Part shown: positions 1 through 5,015 of the stretch, piece by piece
Layout of the letters: each line of letters begins with the position of its first letter
Position numbering within the stretch: the stretch's first letter is position 1
NCBI GenBank assembly: GCA_018260285.1
Contig: JAGLBH010000129.1
Coordinates: forward strand, 1-5,015
Length of the DNA stretch: 5,015 nt
Direction of reading: 5' to 3'
Source of the DNA: Arthrobacter sp.
Lineage (GTDB): Bacteria; Actinomycetota; Actinomycetes; Actinomycetales; Micrococcaceae
Program-made: the position numbers and the translations under genes
The notes under the pieces: generated by a model
Databases searched by the model: none
The model's input: the letters and a program-made list of their open reading frames with translations, nothing else
Told to the model about the DNA's origin: nothing

Positions 1-1608
1 CAGCGCGACGACCCGCTCGCCGCGGCGTCCGAGAATGCGGGCCCACTCATCGGGGTTGGCGGTGCTCGGGAGGTCTTCGAGCTCGCGGCACTCCTGGTCC
101 ACGGCCCGGAGCACGTGCTCCTCGCACAGCCCGCCGACACCGGTGCGGATCTTGTCCTTGATGGCGAACTTCTTGGCGCGGTCCACGACGTTCCGCAGAA
201 CGGCGCCTGAGACGAAGTCCGAGAAGTACAGGACGGAGCGCTGCCCGTCGGCGAACGTCAGCTCGGCGAGGGCGCGATCCGGCGTGCGCGCGTAGACGGA
301 CGACACGGCTGCGTCGATGAGGCCCTCCGCCGTCTGACACTCGCGGAGAGGCAGCGAGTCCGTGAGGTACTTGCCGAGGATCTCCCGAGCTCCCGCCGCT
401 GTGGGCCGCTGGACGCGAATCTTCACGTCGAGCCGCCCCGGGCGCAGAATGGCCGGGTCGATCATGTCCTCGCGGTTGGTCGCGCCGATGACGATGACGT
501 TCTCCAGCCGCTCCACGCCGTCGATCTCCGCGAGAAGCTGCGGGACGATCGTCGTCTCGACGTCCGAGGAGACGCCCGAGCCGCGCGTGCGGAAGAGCGA
601 GTCCATCTCGTCGAAGAAGACGATGACCGGGTTGCCCCCGGACGCCCGCTCGCGGGCGCGGGCGAAGATCGTGCGTATGTGCCGCTCGGTCTCCCCGACG
701 TACTTGTCGAGGAGCTCCGGGCCCTTGATGTTGAAGAAGTAGCTCTGGGCAGGAGTGGCGGAGGACTCCCCCACCCGCGTGGCGAGCGAGTGGGCCACGG
801 CCTTGGCGATGAGCGTCTTTCCGCAGCCCGGAGGGCCGTAGAGCAGGATGCCCTTGGGCGCCTGGAGCTGATGCTCGCGGTAGGCGTCGGCGTGGAGGAA
901 CGGGAGCTCGACGGCGTCCGTGATCTCCTCGATCTGCTCGCCCAGCCCGCCGATGTCCGCGTAGCTGACGTTCGGGGTCTCCTCGACGATGAGGTCCTGG
1001 ACCTCCTGGCGCTCCACCCGTCCGGTGGCGGTGTGGGTGCGAAGATCCACGACGACGCCGTCCCCCACGCGCACCGTCTCCTTGCGGAGAGAGGCGGATC
1101 GGGTGAGAACCCGCTCCTCGTCCGAGCGCGTCGTCACGAGGAGGCGGTCCGTGCCCATGACGGCCTTGACCGTGAGAACGTCTCCCGTGGAGGGGGCGGG
1201 GTAGACGGCGACGATCTGCATCGCGTCGTCGATGAGCACCTCGTCCCCCTCCTCGACCGCGTCCAGGGAGATGAGGGGCGACATGCGGACGCGCACCTTG
1301 CGGCCCTGCTGCATGACGTCCACACCGGCTGCGCGGGCGGCCTTCGTGGAGGTGACGCTCTCCCCCAGCGGCTGCGCCTCGGCGTGGTGAACGCGGACCA
1401 CGGTGGCGAAGGAGAGCGTGCCCTCGTCGTCGCGGTCCAGGGCGGTGCGCAGGCGCTTCAGCTCGTCGCGCGCGACGCCGAGGGCCTCGACGAGACGGGC
1501 GTTCGACGTCGTCGCCTGGGCGAGGTGCCGGTCCATCTGGCGGATCTTGTCCCGCAGGATGGCCTCGCGGCGCTCCTCGCTGATCTGTGCAGTGGGCTGC
1601 TCGGTCAC
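1..1608 (-). CDS. arc: Proteasome-associated AAA+ ATPase ARC/Mpa, 3' end cut off by the window edge
   Basis: Hexameric unfoldase of the cytoplasm that binds Pup-tagged proteins through its N-terminal coiled coil, unfolds them and threads them into the 20S proteasome. Seen in the 536 visible residues: a charged helical, probably coiled-coil segment at about 9-56; a beta-rich region at about 65-205 matching the two OB folds of ARC; then the AAA+ module. This has the lead-in SYADIGGLG (215-223), Walker A GPPGCGKT (258-265), an aromatic pore-loop KYVGE (302-306), Walker B VIVFFDEMD (328-336, D333 and E334), sensor-1 N378 and arginine fingers in LRPGR (388-392). The reading frame is open to base 1 and ends in GERVVAL; by comparison with M. 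tuberculosis Mpa (about 609 residues, longer N-terminus) some 35-40 residues are missing. The proteasome-docking C-terminal tail is therefore not visible. The GTG start at 1608 overlaps the trmI stop and has a strong upstream AGGAGG. Some actinobacteria keep ARC without a 20S core, so the partner is unproven. Family assignment is very secure. Confidence 0.97.
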   Translation of the reverse strand, partial: MTEQPTAQISEERREAILRDKIRQMDRHLAQATTSNARLVEALGVARDELKRLRTALDRDDEGTLSFATVVRVHHAEAQPLGESVTSTKAARAAGVDVMQQGRKVRVRMSPLISLDAVEEGDEVLIDDAMQIVAVYPAPSTGDVLTVKAVMGTDRLLVTTRSDEERVLTRSASLRKETVRVGDGVVVDLRTHTATGRVERQEVQDLIVEETPNVSYADIGGLGEQIEEITDAVELPFLHADAYREHQLQAPKGILLYGPPGCGKTLIAKAVAHSLATRVGESSATPAQSYFFNIKGPELLDKYVGETERHIRTIFARARERASGGNPVIVFFDEMDSLFRTRGSGVSSDVETTIVPQLLAEIDGVERLENVIVIGATNREDMIDPAILRPGRLDVKIRVQRPTAAGAREILGKYLTDSLPLRECQTAEGLIDAAVSSVYARTPDRALAELTFADGQRSVLYFSDFVSGAVLRNVVDRAKKFAIKDKIRTGVGGLCEEHVLRAVDQECRELEDLPSTANPDEWARILGRRGERVVAL

Positions 1609-2699
1609 TGATCCTCCTCTTCTGCCAGACGCTCGGCGTTGAGCAGGGCGCCGCGCTGGACCATCGATGCCGCGTCCTTGGCCGCCCGGCGGATCTTCTT
1701 GGAGGAGACGCCGCGCTCGCCGATATCGCTCGGCTCCCATTCGCGCTCGGGAGTCCAGGACTCGACGTCGGCTGGGGTGAAGTCGCTCTTGGAGAGGCGC
1801 TTGGCCGGGTAGAGCGGGCTTGCGCCGTCCGCCAGGCGCCGGGTGATGAGGAGGAAGCCGGTGTGGGCGACCATGCGGTGGTCCGGGCGGACGGAGAGGC
1901 CTTCGACGTGCCAGCCGCGGACCATCGACTCCCAGGAGACGGGGTTCGTGAAGCGGCCGTCCTCGCGGATGGCCTCTGCGGTGCGGGAGAGCTGCGTGGC
2001 GGTGGCGACGTAGTTGATCCAGACACCGCCTGGGGCGAGCACTGTGGCGACGGCGTCGACGCACTCCCACGGGGCGAGCATGTCGAGGACGACGCGATCG
2101 ACGCTGCCCGGCTCCTCGAGTTCGACGACACGGTCCTGGAAGTCGCCGATGCTGATCTTCCAGGACGGGTGCTCCCCGCCGAAGAAGGTGGTCACGTTGC
2201 CGCGGGCGACGTCGGCGAACTCCTCGCGGCGCTCGATCGAGTGCAGGTAGCCCTGGTCGCCGACGGCCCTGAGCAGAGAGATCGAGAGGGCTCCCGACCC
2301 GACGCCTGCCTCGACGACGCGGGCGCCGGGGTAGATGTCCGCCATCGTCACGATCTGTCCCGCGTCCTTCGGGTAGACGACGGCGGCGCCGCGCGGCATC
2401 GAGAGGACGAAGTCGCTCATGAGCGGCCTGAGCGCCATGTACGTGTGGCCCGAGGTGTTCTTGACGAGGCTGCCCTCGGGCAGGCCGATGATCTCGTCGT
2501 GCTGAAGGAACCCGCGGTGGGTGTGGAAGGCCCCGCCCGGAGTCAGGGTGATCGTGGAGAGGCGCATCTTCTCATCGGTCAGCTGCACCCGGTCGCCTGC
2601 GCGGAAAGGGCCGCGGCGAACGGCTGCTCCGTGGGCCTGGCCGGGCTGTGCTGCGGGCTCCCGCTCTGCGGGAATCTGCTCGTTCTGATCGATGCTCAT
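1605..2699 (-). CDS. trmI: tRNA (adenine-58-N1)-methyltransferase TrmI
   Basis: SAM-dependent enzyme that makes m1A at position 58 in the T-loop of tRNA, working as a tetramer in the cytoplasm in characterised homologues. The 364-residue protein shows an N-terminal small beta domain with the family segment GPFRAGDRVQL (30-40) and HDEIIGLPEGS (67-77). The Rossmann methyltransferase core has SAM motif I EAGVGSGALS (130-139), an acidic ribose-binding residue E156 in HSIERR, motif IV DMLAPWE (206-212), and the family-typical RPDHRMVAHTGFL (271-283). Mycobacterial TrmI (Rv2118c) is about 280 residues, so this one is longer: a polar N-terminus of about 28 residues and a charged C-terminal tail from about 290 on. 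The ATG at 2699 was chosen because the protein aligns from there, it overlaps the preceding stop as ATGA, and AAGGA lies 9 bases upstream; an in-frame ATG at 2783 would lie deep inside the M50 gene. Linkage of trmI with arc is common in actinobacteria. Confidence 0.96.
   Translation of the reverse strand: MSIDQNEQIPAEREPAAQPGQAHGAAVRRGPFRAGDRVQLTDEKMRLSTITLTPGGAFHTHRGFLQHDEIIGLPEGSLVKNTSGHTYMALRPLMSDFVLSMPRGAAVVYPKDAGQIVTMADIYPGARVVEAGVGSGALSISLLRAVGDQGYLHSIERREEFADVARGNVTTFFGGEHPSWKISIGDFQDRVVELEEPGSVDRVVLDMLAPWECVDAVATVLAPGGVWINYVATATQLSRTAEAIREDGRFTNPVSWESMVRGWHVEGLSVRPDHRMVAHTGFLLITRRLADGASPLYPAKRLSKSDFTPADVESWTPEREWEPSDIGERGVSSKKIRRAAKDAASMVQRGALLNAERLAEEEDQ
1609..1620 (-). promoter_or_regulatory. 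Strong ribosome binding site of arc
   Basis: The minus strand reads AGAGGAGGATCA directly before the GTG at 1608, giving AGGAGG (1618-1613) 4 bases from the start codon. The site lies inside the last codons of trmI, so arc can be initiated independently as well as by re-initiation at the GTGA overlap. It also fixes GTG 1608 as the arc start. Confidence 0.8.
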
Positions 2700-3802
2700 G
2701 CGATGTCGTCCTTGTTGATCTCTAGGTCTGGTTGACTTAACACTCCCACGCAGCGCCCGTTCTCGATAACACCGACAGCCCATGTCTCAGGCTTCGTCAT
2801 CTCGTGGATGACCGCCTGCGTGGAGGCGCTGCGCTCTACTGTGCCTGAGATGAGGACCATGGAGTCCTCCACGAGGGGGCCTCGCGCGGCGGCAGGGTCC
2901 AGATACCCGACGAGAGCGCCTCCGGAGGTCACTGCCAGGATGCCGCTCAGGCTGTCCGGGACGGGCTCGCGGGCCTCGATGGTGCCGACCACCGGGCGCA
3001 TGCGAGTGAAGATGTCCCAGTCGTCCACGAAGACGAGCAGCGGGATCCGGGCGAGCTGCTGCCACCCGGCATAGGCGATGAAGCCTCCTGTGGCCGCCGC
3101 GCCCAGGGCCACGACGAACGGGCGCCCGGTCACGATGATCGTCACAGCCAGGGCGATGATGCCGCAGCCGATGACGATGCCAGACCAGGCCGCCGCCGTC
3201 GTCCCCGTTCGCCGCTGTCCCGTGGCGGCCCACACTGCGGACTCCACGAGCTGTCCTCCGTCGAGCGGAAGGCCCGGAAGGAGGTTGAACGCGCCCAGGA
3301 GAAGGTTGGACCAGAAGAAAGCCCAGATGATCTGCCCGCCGAGATGATCGCTCACCGCGCTGACCACCTGCTCGGGGGCATGGGCCAGGAGAAGCATGGC
3401 GGACCCGGCGATCAGGGCCAGCACGAGATTGGCGAGGGGGCCCGCGAGGGCGATGACGAGGAGGTCACGGTTGGCCGGGCGCCGGCCCTCGGGCCCGGAG
3501 AGATCGGTGTGTCCGCCCAGGAAGGTCAGGACGATGCGCTCGCTCCGGTGGCCAAGCCGGTTCCCGACGACGGCGTGGGCCGCCTCGTGGATGAAGACGG
3601 AGAGCAGCAGGACCAGGCCATAGCAGGCCGCCAGGGCGTACCCGACCCAGGACCGGAAGCCCTCGGCCAGATTGGGCCCGAGTCCGAAGACCATGATCGC
3701 AGCGAGAACGAGCCAGGAATAGCCGAGCACCACAGGCGCTGAGCCGATGCGGCCGATCGTCAGTCCTGCGTTGGGCTGAAAGAGACGAGATCCGAACTTC
3801 AC
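2696..3802 (-). CDS. Site-2 protease family (M50) membrane metalloprotease with C-terminal CBS-like region
   Basis: Intramembrane zinc protease of the S2P/RseP/SpoIVFB superfamily; its substrate cannot be told from the sequence. The 368-residue protein shows about six hydrophobic segments (roughly 22-42, 53-76, 113-141, 157-177, 203-225, 229-246). The zinc motif HEAAH (72-76, catalytic E73) is in the second, and the second active-site motif NLLPGLPLDGG (173-183, D181 as third zinc ligand) is in the fourth, so the catalytic set is complete. After the membrane part, residues about 268-361 contain two half-repeats (around GTIEAREPVPDS and SGTVERSASTQAV, the latter ending VGVLSQPDL) that look like a divergent CBS pair, as in the SpoIVFB-like/Rip3-type subgroup; CBS pairs often sense adenine nucleotides. 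There is no PDZ domain. The GTG start at 3802 overlaps the HAD stop (GTGA), with a weak GGGGTG 8 bases upstream. The last codons contain a run of rare AT-rich codons including TTA at residue 355. Confidence 0.93.
   Translation of the reverse strand: MKFGSRLFQPNAGLTIGRIGSAPVVLGYSWLVLAAIMVFGLGPNLAEGFRSWVGYALAACYGLVLLLSVFIHEAAHAVVGNRLGHRSERIVLTFLGGHTDLSGPEGRRPANRDLLVIALAGPLANLVLALIAGSAMLLLAHAPEQVVSAVSDHLGGQIIWAFFWSNLLLGAFNLLPGLPLDGGQLVESAVWAATGQRRTGTTAAAWSGIVIGCGIIALAVTIIVTGRPFVVALGAAATGGFIAYAGWQQLARIPLLVFVDDWDIFTRMRPVVGTIEAREPVPDSLSGILAVTSGGALVGYLDPAAARGPLVEDSMVLISGTVERSASTQAVIHEMTKPETWAVGVIENGRCVGVLSQPDLEINKDDIA
2709..2713 (-). promoter_or_regulatory. Ribosome binding site of trmI
   Basis: AAGGA on the minus strand lies 9 bases upstream of the ATG at 2699, within the last codons of the M50 gene. 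It supports that start over the in-frame ATG at 2783. The flanking sequence is AT-richer than the rest of the window. Confidence 0.6.
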
Positions 3803-4497
3803 GCAGTGAGCACCCCGGCCAGATCAGAGAGAGTGCGGCCCTCGAGGCTGGTCCACAGGTGCTGAGCCGTCCCGGCGGGCAGCGGGACGTGGAGCGGCAC
3901 CGCCACCGCGGCAATCCCCGCGGCCGTGGCCGACTGGAACCCGGGAAGGGAGTCCTCGATCGCAACGCACTCTGACTTGCGGAGAGGAGGGTGGCGCTCA
4001 GACAGCTCCGAGAAGCCGAGCTCGTAGGCGTCGGGCGCCGGCTTGCCGCGCTCCACTCTGTCCCCCGTGACCACGCTCTGGAAGGTGCCGCGAGGGAGGG
4101 CGTCGACGATCATCCCGGCGAACGGCCCCTCGCTCATCGTCACGAGAGCGCAGGGAATGCCGGCCGACTGGGCTTCGAGGAGCAGCTCGCGCGCCCCCGG
4201 CCTCCAGGGGATCTCCTCGCGCACCTGGTCGATCACCCGGCTGGTCAGGAAGTCGATGATCTCTCGGGTGCCCATCTCCACCCCGAACTCCTGGAGGATG
4301 GCAGCGCTGCGCGGCAGGGCCTGTCCCACGAGCTTCAGCGCCTCCTCCGCAGTCCACGCGAGGCCGAAGCGCTCGGCGAGCTCCGTCTCCGCGGTCATCC
4401 AATACGGCTCGGAGTCGATGATGGTCCCGTCCATGTCCCACAGAATCGCGGCGGGCATGGCGGGCTGTTCGGTCACGCGTCTCTCCGAGGCAGTCAT
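3799..4497 (-). CDS. HAD-superfamily hydrolase, phosphatase/phosphoglucomutase-like
   Basis: Predicted soluble phosphohydrolase acting through an aspartyl-phosphate intermediate; the small phosphorylated substrate is unknown. From the ATG at 4497 the protein has 232 residues, usual for the beta-phosphoglucomutase-like subgroup with an alpha-helical C1 cap. Motif I is WDMDGT (20-25, nucleophile D21, acid/base D23), followed by the cap helices (about 30-95). Motif II is T120 in ALVTMS, motif III is K152 in RGKPAPD, and motif IV is E181-D182 in IEDSLPG. All catalytic residues are present. The start is uncertain: ATG 4497 sits 7 bases after a TAGACT hexamer and suits a leaderless message; GTG 4476 has GGAGAG 4 bases upstream; ATG 4458 has no visible ribosome site but begins right before the first strand. 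The reading frame stays open further upstream, antisense to the PAC2 gene, but that part has no HAD character. It is the first gene of the four-gene unit and its stop overlaps the M50 start. Confidence 0.92.
   Translation of the reverse strand: MTASERRVTEQPAMPAAILWDMDGTIIDSEPYWMTAETELAERFGLAWTAEEALKLVGQALPRSAAILQEFGVEMGTREIIDFLTSRVIDQVREEIPWRPGARELLLEAQSAGIPCALVTMSEGPFAGMIVDALPRGTFQSVVTGDRVERGKPAPDAYELGFSELSERHPPLRKSECVAIEDSLPGFQSATAAGIAAVAVPLHVPLPAGTAQHLWTSLEGRTLSDLAGVLTA
4481..4486 (-). promoter_or_regulatory. Possible ribosome binding site for an alternative HAD start at GTG 4476
   Basis: GGAGAG on the minus strand lies 4 bases before an in-frame GTG at 4476. If used, it gives a 225-residue protein starting MTEQPAM. 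It competes with the leaderless ATG at 4497; the sequence does not decide between them. Confidence 0.4.
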
Positions 4498-4504
4498 GAT
4501 CCCA

Positions 4505-4510
4505 AGTCTA
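4505..4510 (-). promoter_or_regulatory. Putative -10 element (TAGACT) for the HAD-M50-trmI-arc operon
   Basis: The minus strand reads TAGACT followed by 7 bases and then the ATG at 4497. TANNNT at this distance is the usual actinobacterial -10 of leaderless transcripts, in which transcription begins at or next to the start codon. No convincing -35 hexamer is visible at 16-19 bases. This is inferred from pattern and spacing only. Confidence 0.5.
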
Positions 4511-4521
4511 CGTTTCGCGCC

Positions 4522-4527
4522 TAAGCT
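4522..4527 (+). promoter_or_regulatory. Putative -10 element (TAAGCT) for the PAC2 gene
   Basis: TAAGCT ends 6 bases before the ATG at 4534, again matching the TANNNT arrangement of leaderless actinobacterial genes. The only purine stretch between them (GGA, 4528-4530) is too close to the ATG to be a normal ribosome site. No clear -35 is seen. Confidence 0.5.
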
Positions 4528-4533
4528 GGACGT

Positions 4534-5015
4534 ATGAGTGAACACGGCGATCATGAGGACAATCTCAGCCTTCTGGAGGCCCTCGACTCCATGAGCGCCC
4601 TCCGGGACGAGGACCCCACCGCGCCCCGCACGGTCCTTCTGCTGGCCTTCCGTGGCTGGAATGACGCGGGCGAGGCCGCCACCGGGGTGCTCAAGCGAGT
4701 CCGCAGCCACGGCCATTCCGTGAAGATCCACCAGATCCTCGATGAGAAGTTCTATGACTACCAGGTGATTCGTCCCACAGTCTCTCGCGACCCCCAGGGA
4801 CAGCGCAGCATCGGCTGGCCCGGCGTGCGGTTCTACGAGGCGGGGCAGGGCACGGGTCACCACCGCCTCATCGTGGCCTATGGGCATGAGCCGAGCTTCC
4901 TCTGGAAGTCCTATGCGGACCAGATCATGGCCTTCGTCGCGCGCGAGCACGTGGACGCCGTCATTCTCCTCGGGGCTCTTCTGGCGGAGGCGCCCCACAC
5001 TCGCCCTCTTCCCAC
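4534..5015 (+). CDS. PAC2-family protein (proteasome assembly chaperone 2-like), 3' end cut off
   Basis: The 160 visible residues match the actinobacterial PAC2 family (Rv2125-like): RGWNDAGEAAT (40-50), YDYQVIRP (74-81), WPGVRFY (95-101), GHEPSFLWKSYADQI (117-131) and LGALLAEAPHTRP (146-158). In eukaryotes PAC2 helps assemble the proteasome alpha ring. In bacteria the fold is shared with purine-nucleoside-phosphorylase-like proteins and the function is not established, so a chaperone role here is inference. The family is about 290-330 residues long, so roughly half is visible; the frame is open to the window edge. The start ATG at 4534 was chosen because the family core begins about 33 residues later, no earlier in-frame start is supported, and a TAAGCT hexamer ends 6 bases before it. 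There is no good ribosome site, which fits a leaderless transcript. It is transcribed divergently from the HAD-M50-trmI-arc unit, placing a proteasome-assembly homologue next to the operon of the proteasome ATPase. Confidence 0.93.
   Translation, partial: MSEHGDHEDNLSLLEALDSMSALRDEDPTAPRTVLLLAFRGWNDAGEAATGVLKRVRSHGHSVKIHQILDEKFYDYQVIRPTVSRDPQGQRSIGWPGVRFYEAGQGTGHHRLIVAYGHEPSFLWKSYADQIMAFVAREHVDAVILLGALLAEAPHTRPLP

Noticed and set aside
679..1611. A 310-codon open frame on the plus strand opposite arc
   Set aside because: Antisense shadow of the ARC gene; long open antisense frames are routine at this GC content.
47..2131. A 694-codon open frame on the minus strand spanning arc and trmI
   Set aside because: It is the shifted frame of two well-recognised genes; its product is a low-complexity Arg/Pro/Ala/Gly mixture without domains, as expected from GC-rich codon structure.
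1587..2735. A 382-codon open frame on the plus strand opposite trmI
   Set aside because: Antisense shadow of trmI: composition rich in Ala/Asp/Val/Arg, no recognisable motif, and it covers a fully supported gene.
2700..2783. Earlier ATG for trmI at 2783
   Set aside because: It would add 28 residues encoded inside the M50 gene with no TrmI similarity; the ATG at 2699 has a ribosome site and the same 4-base overlap as the other junctions.
3991..4537. Plus-strand open frames of 164-177 codons opposite the HAD gene
   Set aside because: Both are antisense frames of a gene with all four HAD motifs; no independent domain or start signal.
4498..4998. Upstream in-frame extension of the HAD gene, giving a 399-residue protein
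   Set aside because: The added residues lie antisense to the PAC2 coding region and have no HAD features; family length and motif I position fit a start at 4497 or just downstream.
1..5015. Mobile element, CRISPR array, tRNA/rRNA gene or intrinsic terminator
   Set aside because: No terminal inverted repeats, transposase, spaced direct repeats, tRNA-like sequence or GC hairpin followed by a T-run was seen; genes abut each other throughout.

Overview
This window looks like an ordinary, gene-dense piece of chromosome from a high-GC actinobacterium. The evidence is a base composition of about two-thirds GC by eye, frequent GTG starts, and a mycobacterial-type proteasome-associated ATPase (ARC/Mpa), which belongs to the Pup-proteasome system of Actinomycetota. 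I cannot assign a genus. Nothing suggests a plasmid, phage, insertion sequence or CRISPR array, and no RNA gene was found.

Four genes run leftward on the minus strand as one tight unit, listed in order of transcription. They are a HAD-family phosphatase-like hydrolase (about 4497 to 3799), a membrane site-2 protease of family M50 with a C-terminal CBS-like region (3802 to 2696), a tRNA (adenine-58-N1)-methyltransferase, TrmI (2699 to 1605), and the ARC/Mpa AAA+ ATPase (1608 leftward off the edge, 536 residues visible). Every junction is a 4-base stop/start overlap (GTGA, ATGA, GTGA), so the genes are very probably co-transcribed and translationally coupled. The usual next genes of this locus in actinobacteria (dop, pup, often prcB/prcA, pafA) would lie beyond the left edge and cannot be seen.

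On the right, a PAC2-family gene (4534 rightward off the edge, 160 residues visible) is divergent from the HAD gene. The gap between the outermost starts is only 36 bases and holds two oppositely directed TANNNT -10-like hexamers, each 6-7 bases from an ATG. That spacing is typical of leaderless actinobacterial transcripts.

Functionally, ARC feeds pupylated proteins to the 20S proteasome, PAC2 proteins are homologues of eukaryotic proteasome-assembly chaperones, M50 proteases do intramembrane proteolysis, and TrmI methylates tRNA. The shared proteolysis theme of ARC, PAC2 and M50 is suggestive, but this is a known type of neighbourhood rather than a clear new system. The most useful observations are the paired leaderless promoters, the unbroken chain of 4-base overlaps and a rare-codon patch at the end of the protease gene. 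Genes fill the window: no gene-free stretch exceeds about 40 bases.
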